Below, piece by piece: positions 6,796 through 10,000 of a stretch of 10,000 nt of DNA. The stretch is from Candidatus Hydrogenedens sp. (GTDB lineage Bacteria; Hydrogenedentota; Hydrogenedentia; Hydrogenedentales; Hydrogenedentaceae): contig JAIWNQ010000258.1 in assembly GCA_020216745.1 (NCBI GenBank), positions 1 to 10,000 of the forward strand. Reading direction: 5' to 3'. The translations under genes were made by a program, and so were the position numbers. Within the stretch, counting starts at the first letter, position 1. Every line of letters begins with the position of its first letter. Under the pieces are notes generated by a model. The model was not told where the DNA came from. It did not search any database and worked only from the letters and a program-made list of their open reading frames with translations.

Positions 6796-7761
6796 ATGAA
6801 ATCACTTTTTTTTGATGGACGAGATTTATTTATAAGAGAAATGGATATTCCTATTCCAGGACAAGGAGAAGTATTAATTCGGGTATTAATGGCGGGGATA
6901 TGTAAGACGGATTTGGAGATTGTGAAAGGGTATATGGATTTTAAGGGAATTTTAGGACACGAGTTTGTGGGTGAAGTAGTTGAAGCGGAAAATAAAAGTC
7001 TGATTGGTAAACGAGTTGTCGGAGAGATAAATTGTCCCTGCTATCGTTGTTCATTTTGCCTTCAAGGTATGTCGAACCATTGTCCAACCCGAACTGTGCT
7101 CGGGATAAATAATAGAGATGGGGTTTTTGCAGAATATACTACACTGCCTGAAAGGAATTTGCATATTGTTCCGGATAGTGTGTCTGATGAAGTAGCAGTA
7201 TTTACGGAGCCCGTTGCAGCGGGATTTCGCATCCTCGAACAAATACAATTTAATCCTGAAGATTTCGTAGTTGTGTTGGGTGATGGACGAATGGGACAGA
7301 TTATTTCTCAAATTATAAATCCTTATGTCCGAAGATTAGTATGTGTAGGGAAACATACGAAAAAACTGTTCTTATTAAACATAATTGGAATTGATACATG
7401 TTTATTAGACTATTGGAAAGATAAAAATTTAGATGTCGTAATAGATGCCACTGGAAATCCTACAGCACAGTCTTTGGCATTAGATAGGTTACGACCTCAG
7501 GGGACATTAGTCATAAAAAGCACTACAGAAGAACAAAATACATTAAACCTTTCAAAATTGGTTGTGGACGAAATTAAAATTATTGGTTCTCGTTGTGGTC
7601 CGTTTGGACCAGCATTAAAAGCATTATCAGAAAAGAAAGTTGAAGTAGAATATATGATAAGTTATAAGTTTGCTTTTGAAGATATAATAAAAGCATTTGA
7701 GATTGCACAAAGTAAAGACTGCCTTAAAGTATTAATAGACTTTCGAAATAAGAAAGGATGA
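6796..7761 (+). CDS. Zinc-dependent MDR-family alcohol/polyol dehydrogenase
   Basis: A 321-residue medium-chain dehydrogenase. The GroES-like catalytic domain has Cys36 (GICKTD), His55-Glu56 (GHEF) and Glu138 (TEPVA) as catalytic zinc and relay residues. The structural-zinc lobe is C-x2-C-x2-C-x7-C at Cys82, 85, 88 and 96. The Rossmann domain has GDGRMG (162-167). The end of its second strand reads CVGKHTKK, with no Asp or Glu; basic residues there favour NADP(H), an inference. It is slightly shorter than the usual 340-350 residues. The start at 6796 has GGTGAG 5 nt upstream. The next gene starts 4 nt after this stop with its AAAGGA inside this ORF, so the two are translationally coupled. Pairing with an aldose-epimerase-like protein suggests oxidation of a sugar or polyol. 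The substrate is unknown. Confidence 0.88.
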   Translation: MKSLFFDGRDLFIREMDIPIPGQGEVLIRVLMAGICKTDLEIVKGYMDFKGILGHEFVGEVVEAENKSLIGKRVVGEINCPCYRCSFCLQGMSNHCPTRTVLGINNRDGVFAEYTTLPERNLHIVPDSVSDEVAVFTEPVAAGFRILEQIQFNPEDFVVVLGDGRMGQIISQIINPYVRRLVCVGKHTKKLFLLNIIGIDTCLLDYWKDKNLDVVIDATGNPTAQSLALDRLRPQGTLVIKSTTEEQNTLNLSKLVVDEIKIIGSRCGPFGPALKALSEKKVEVEYMISYKFAFEDIIKAFEIAQSKDCLKVLIDFRNKKG

Positions 7762-7765
7762 AATT

Positions 7766-8848
7766 ATGAAAAAGAAAACAACAAAAAGTTGGTATGAGGT
7801 ATCTCCAATTGAAATAAAAAAATATGCAGGTCAGATAGACCAGATTGCAGGTATACAAACATCCATACTTCAAGATGGCAAAGCATTCCCATCGCGTTCT
7901 GTTTTCGTATATACTGGTTCTGGTTTAGAGTTTTCTGTTTATTTAGATCGCTGTATGGACATTTCCCATGCGAGTTATAAAGGCATTCCATTAGGTTGGC
8001 GTTCTACACCTGGGGATGTCGCTCCCTTTTACTATGAACCTGAAGGTATTCGATGGTTACGAAGTTATTTTGGTGGTCTTTTAACCACTTGTGGTGTAAC
8101 CAATGTTGGCCCTCCATGCGAAAGGAGTGAATTAACGGGGGAAGGATTACATGGTAGGATTAGCAGTACTCCTGCTGAAGATATTTGTGTTGAGAAAAAG
8201 TGGATAAGCGGAAAATATGTTCTCTCCCTAAAAGGAAAAATGAGACAAACAGCTTTGTTTGCCGAAAATATTATTGTAGAAAGAAAAATAGAAACATATT
8301 TAGGAGCAGATTATTTTAAAATTACAGATACCATAACGAACGAAGGTTTCCGTAAAACACCATTTATGATTTTGTATCATTGCAATATTGGTTGGCCTGT
8401 GGTTTGTAAAAAGGCAAAAGTCTGTATCCCTGCTAAAAGAACTATCCCGAGAGATGAAATTGCAAAGCAGGGGAAAGATGCTTGGTATGAAATAACACCA
8501 CCTGAAGAAAACTATCAAGAAAGAGTGTATTTTCATGATGTTAAAACACAAAAAAATGGAGAAGTTATAATAGGCGTTTATAATGCAGAACAAGAACTTG
8601 AACAAAATTTTTATGGTGTTTACATCAAATATAAAAAAGCACAACTACCCAAATTAGTTCAATGGAAAATGTTAGGGACAGGTGAATATGTGATTGGCTT
8701 AGAACCTTGCAACGCAGGTGTTTTGGGAAAAGATGAAACCGAAAAAAGAGGCGAAATGGATTATCTTCAACCAGGTGAAACACGAATTCATGAACTCGAA
8801 ATTGGAATTATAAATCAACAAGTAAGTGGCTATTTTTCAAATTTATAA
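7766..8848 (+). CDS. DUF4432 aldose 1-epimerase-like protein
   Basis: A 360-residue cytoplasmic protein (no signal peptide) of the DUF4432 family, which has the galactose-mutarotase beta-sandwich fold. Recognisable segments are LDRCMDIS (60-67), GGLLTTCGVTNVGPP (103-117), GLHGRISSTPAE (127-138), YHCNIGWP (204-211) and GLEPCNAGVLG (311-321). His129, His205 and Glu313 occupy places like the catalytic His/His/Glu of aldose epimerases, by analogy only. Length fits the family. The start has AAAGGA (7753-7758) 7 nt upstream, overlapping the end of the dehydrogenase gene. Together they probably interconvert sugar anomers and oxidise or reduce the same substrate. No regulator, kinase or transporter is present in the window to identify the sugar. 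Confidence 0.85.
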   Translation: MKKKTTKSWYEVSPIEIKKYAGQIDQIAGIQTSILQDGKAFPSRSVFVYTGSGLEFSVYLDRCMDISHASYKGIPLGWRSTPGDVAPFYYEPEGIRWLRSYFGGLLTTCGVTNVGPPCERSELTGEGLHGRISSTPAEDICVEKKWISGKYVLSLKGKMRQTALFAENIIVERKIETYLGADYFKITDTITNEGFRKTPFMILYHCNIGWPVVCKKAKVCIPAKRTIPRDEIAKQGKDAWYEITPPEENYQERVYFHDVKTQKNGEVIIGVYNAEQELEQNFYGVYIKYKKAQLPKLVQWKMLGTGEYVIGLEPCNAGVLGKDETEKRGEMDYLQPGETRIHELEIGIINQQVSGYFSNL

Positions 8849-8865
8849 AAATATAATTAAAAAAA

Positions 8866-8895
8866 TTGACATAGAGTATATAAAAATTGTATTAT
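8866..8895 (+). promoter_or_regulatory. Sigma70-type promoter of the PilT-like gene
   Basis: A perfect -35 TTGACA (8866-8871) is followed after 18 bp by TATTAT (8890-8895), which matches the -10 consensus at five of six positions. Transcription would start near 8902, giving a leader of about 64 nt. It lies in the 117-bp gap after the DUF4432 gene, so the PilT-like gene is probably transcribed separately. No terminator is visible in the gap, so read-through from upstream is possible. Confidence 0.65.
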
Positions 8896-8965
8896 TTCAT
8901 ATCAATTTTATAGTTTTTATATAATTTTACACCAAAAATATCGGGCAACTATAAAGGATAAAATT

Positions 8966-10000
8966 ATGTATATTGGTAGTCAATCCACATCTACTATCCT
9001 TGATATTCTAAGAATTGGGCTACATGAAGTTATTAGGGCAACAGGTATTCCATCCGAGGTAAAGATTACTACAGAAGGATGTAGTATTGTTGTAAAATCC
9101 ACTGATTTGAGTCGTAAAGTAGATTCAATGCAAATCACATTTAACCTAAAAGAATCTACAAATCCGACAGAGCTAAACAAAGCATTTGAAGACACAAGAT
9201 TAGGTGTTCGTGTTAAAAATGAAGACGGAATATGTCGGGTGATGCTTCCTGGTTTTAATTGGAAGCAACTGCCTCTTTTAATTCCTGTAGATGGGGTTGT
9301 TGAAAAATTTAGCAAATCTTCACTTCGTTCGCGAACATGGCAATTAGAGGTTCTTGCATATTTAAAAACAGGTTTTAATATTAACGCAATGATTGAAATG
9401 ATGAAGGCAAAAAATGCATCTGACCTTCACCTTAGAGCAGGTGCAAAGCCCTATATTCGTATTGATAATGATTTGATGCCTTTGGATATGCCACCATTAA
9501 ATGCAGAAGATATGAGGGAGTTGTTGTATCAATTAGGTGGACAAGAAGAAGTAGATATGTTATATACAGAACGTGAAACAAGTTTCCAATACCATGCAGC
9601 AGGCATTGGATATTTGCGTTGCAGTGGTTATATTAAGATGGGTGCTCCAGCTCTTGCTATCCGTTTAATTCCAGAAGAACCATTACCATTCGAAAAGTTA
9701 AATATTCCAGAAGTGGTTCGTGATGTATGTAACAAACACAGGGGACTTTTCCTTGTATGTGGTATTACTGGGAGTGGTAAGTCAACAACATTAGCAGCAA
9801 TGGTAGATTATATAAACGCAACGCGTTCTGCCAATATAATTACTATCGAAGACCCCATCGAATATGTGTATACCGATAAGAAAAGTATTGTTTCCCAACG
9901 TCAGGTAGGGAGAGATACCCTATCCTTTGCCAATGCTTTGCGTGGTTCCTTGCGTGAAGACCCCGATGTGATTCTTGTCGGTGAGATGCGAGATAGAGAT
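8966..10000 (+). CDS. pilT: PilT-like type IV pilus retraction ATPase, N-terminally extended, cut by window end
   Basis: An open frame of 345 codons from ATG 8966 to the window edge; the C-terminus is missing. From about residue 138 it matches PilT/PilU: MIEMMKAKNASDLHLRAGAKP opens the PAS-like N-domain, Walker A is GITGSGKST (266-274), the Asp box is ITIEDPIEYVY (292-302), then QVGRDTLSFANALRGSLREDPD and the Walker B region DVILVGEMRD (334-343) with catalytic Glu340. PilT proteins form hexamers at the inner face of the pilus machine and drive pilus retraction. Normal PilT begins about where residue 138 lies here, so the first 135 or so residues are an extra domain I do not recognise. AAAGGA (8953-8958) lies 7 nt before the ATG, supporting this start. 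It could instead be a PilU or PilT paralogue with a specialised role. Confidence 0.9.
   Translation, partial: MYIGSQSTSTILDILRIGLHEVIRATGIPSEVKITTEGCSIVVKSTDLSRKVDSMQITFNLKESTNPTELNKAFEDTRLGVRVKNEDGICRVMLPGFNWKQLPLLIPVDGVVEKFSKSSLRSRTWQLEVLAYLKTGFNINAMIEMMKAKNASDLHLRAGAKPYIRIDNDLMPLDMPPLNAEDMRELLYQLGGQEEVDMLYTERETSFQYHAAGIGYLRCSGYIKMGAPALAIRLIPEEPLPFEKLNIPEVVRDVCNKHRGLFLVCGITGSGKSTTLAAMVDYINATRSANIITIEDPIEYVYTDKKSIVSQRQVGRDTLSFANALRGSLREDPDVILVGEMRDRD

Overview
This window looks like the chromosome of an AT-rich, Gram-negative-type bacterium. The evidence is a secreted LolA-like envelope protein beside an RND/MMPL exporter, a PilT-type pilus retraction ATPase, and AAGGAG/AAAGGA ribosome sites 6-7 nt before most starts. 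I cannot assign a phylum from the sequence alone.

Positions 1-314 hold no gene. This stretch is G-rich on the + strand, with a strong G-quadruplex motif, a run of 11 G and two inverted repeats. Positions 315-4296 carry a minus-strand operon read right to left: a small DUF2892 membrane protein, a 967-residue MMPL/RND exporter with an unusual Cys-rich C-terminal tail, and a LolA-like outer-membrane lipoprotein-sorting protein. The last two form a familiar pair that probably moves a lipid or lipoprotein cargo across the envelope.

Positions 4600-4692 are an intact tRNA-Ser (anticodon CGA). After it comes the most interesting part, about 4690-6775. A lone AAA_14/DUF4143-type ATPase with a PD-(D/E)XK-like C-terminus is bracketed on each side by two 24-bp palindromes separated by exactly 10 bp. 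The pairs at the two ends are arranged as inverted repeats. A decayed copy of the 3' half of the tRNA-Ser lies in direct orientation 1924 bp from the real one, without gaps. Together these suggest a small integrated cassette, or the scar of one, although the two sets of boundaries do not coincide.

Positions 6796-8848 are a two-gene plus-strand unit: a zinc-dependent MDR dehydrogenase and a DUF4432 aldose-epimerase-like protein, probably for sugar or polyol catabolism. A good sigma70-type promoter follows, then a PilT-like ATPase that runs off the right edge and carries an unrecognised N-terminal extension of about 135 residues.
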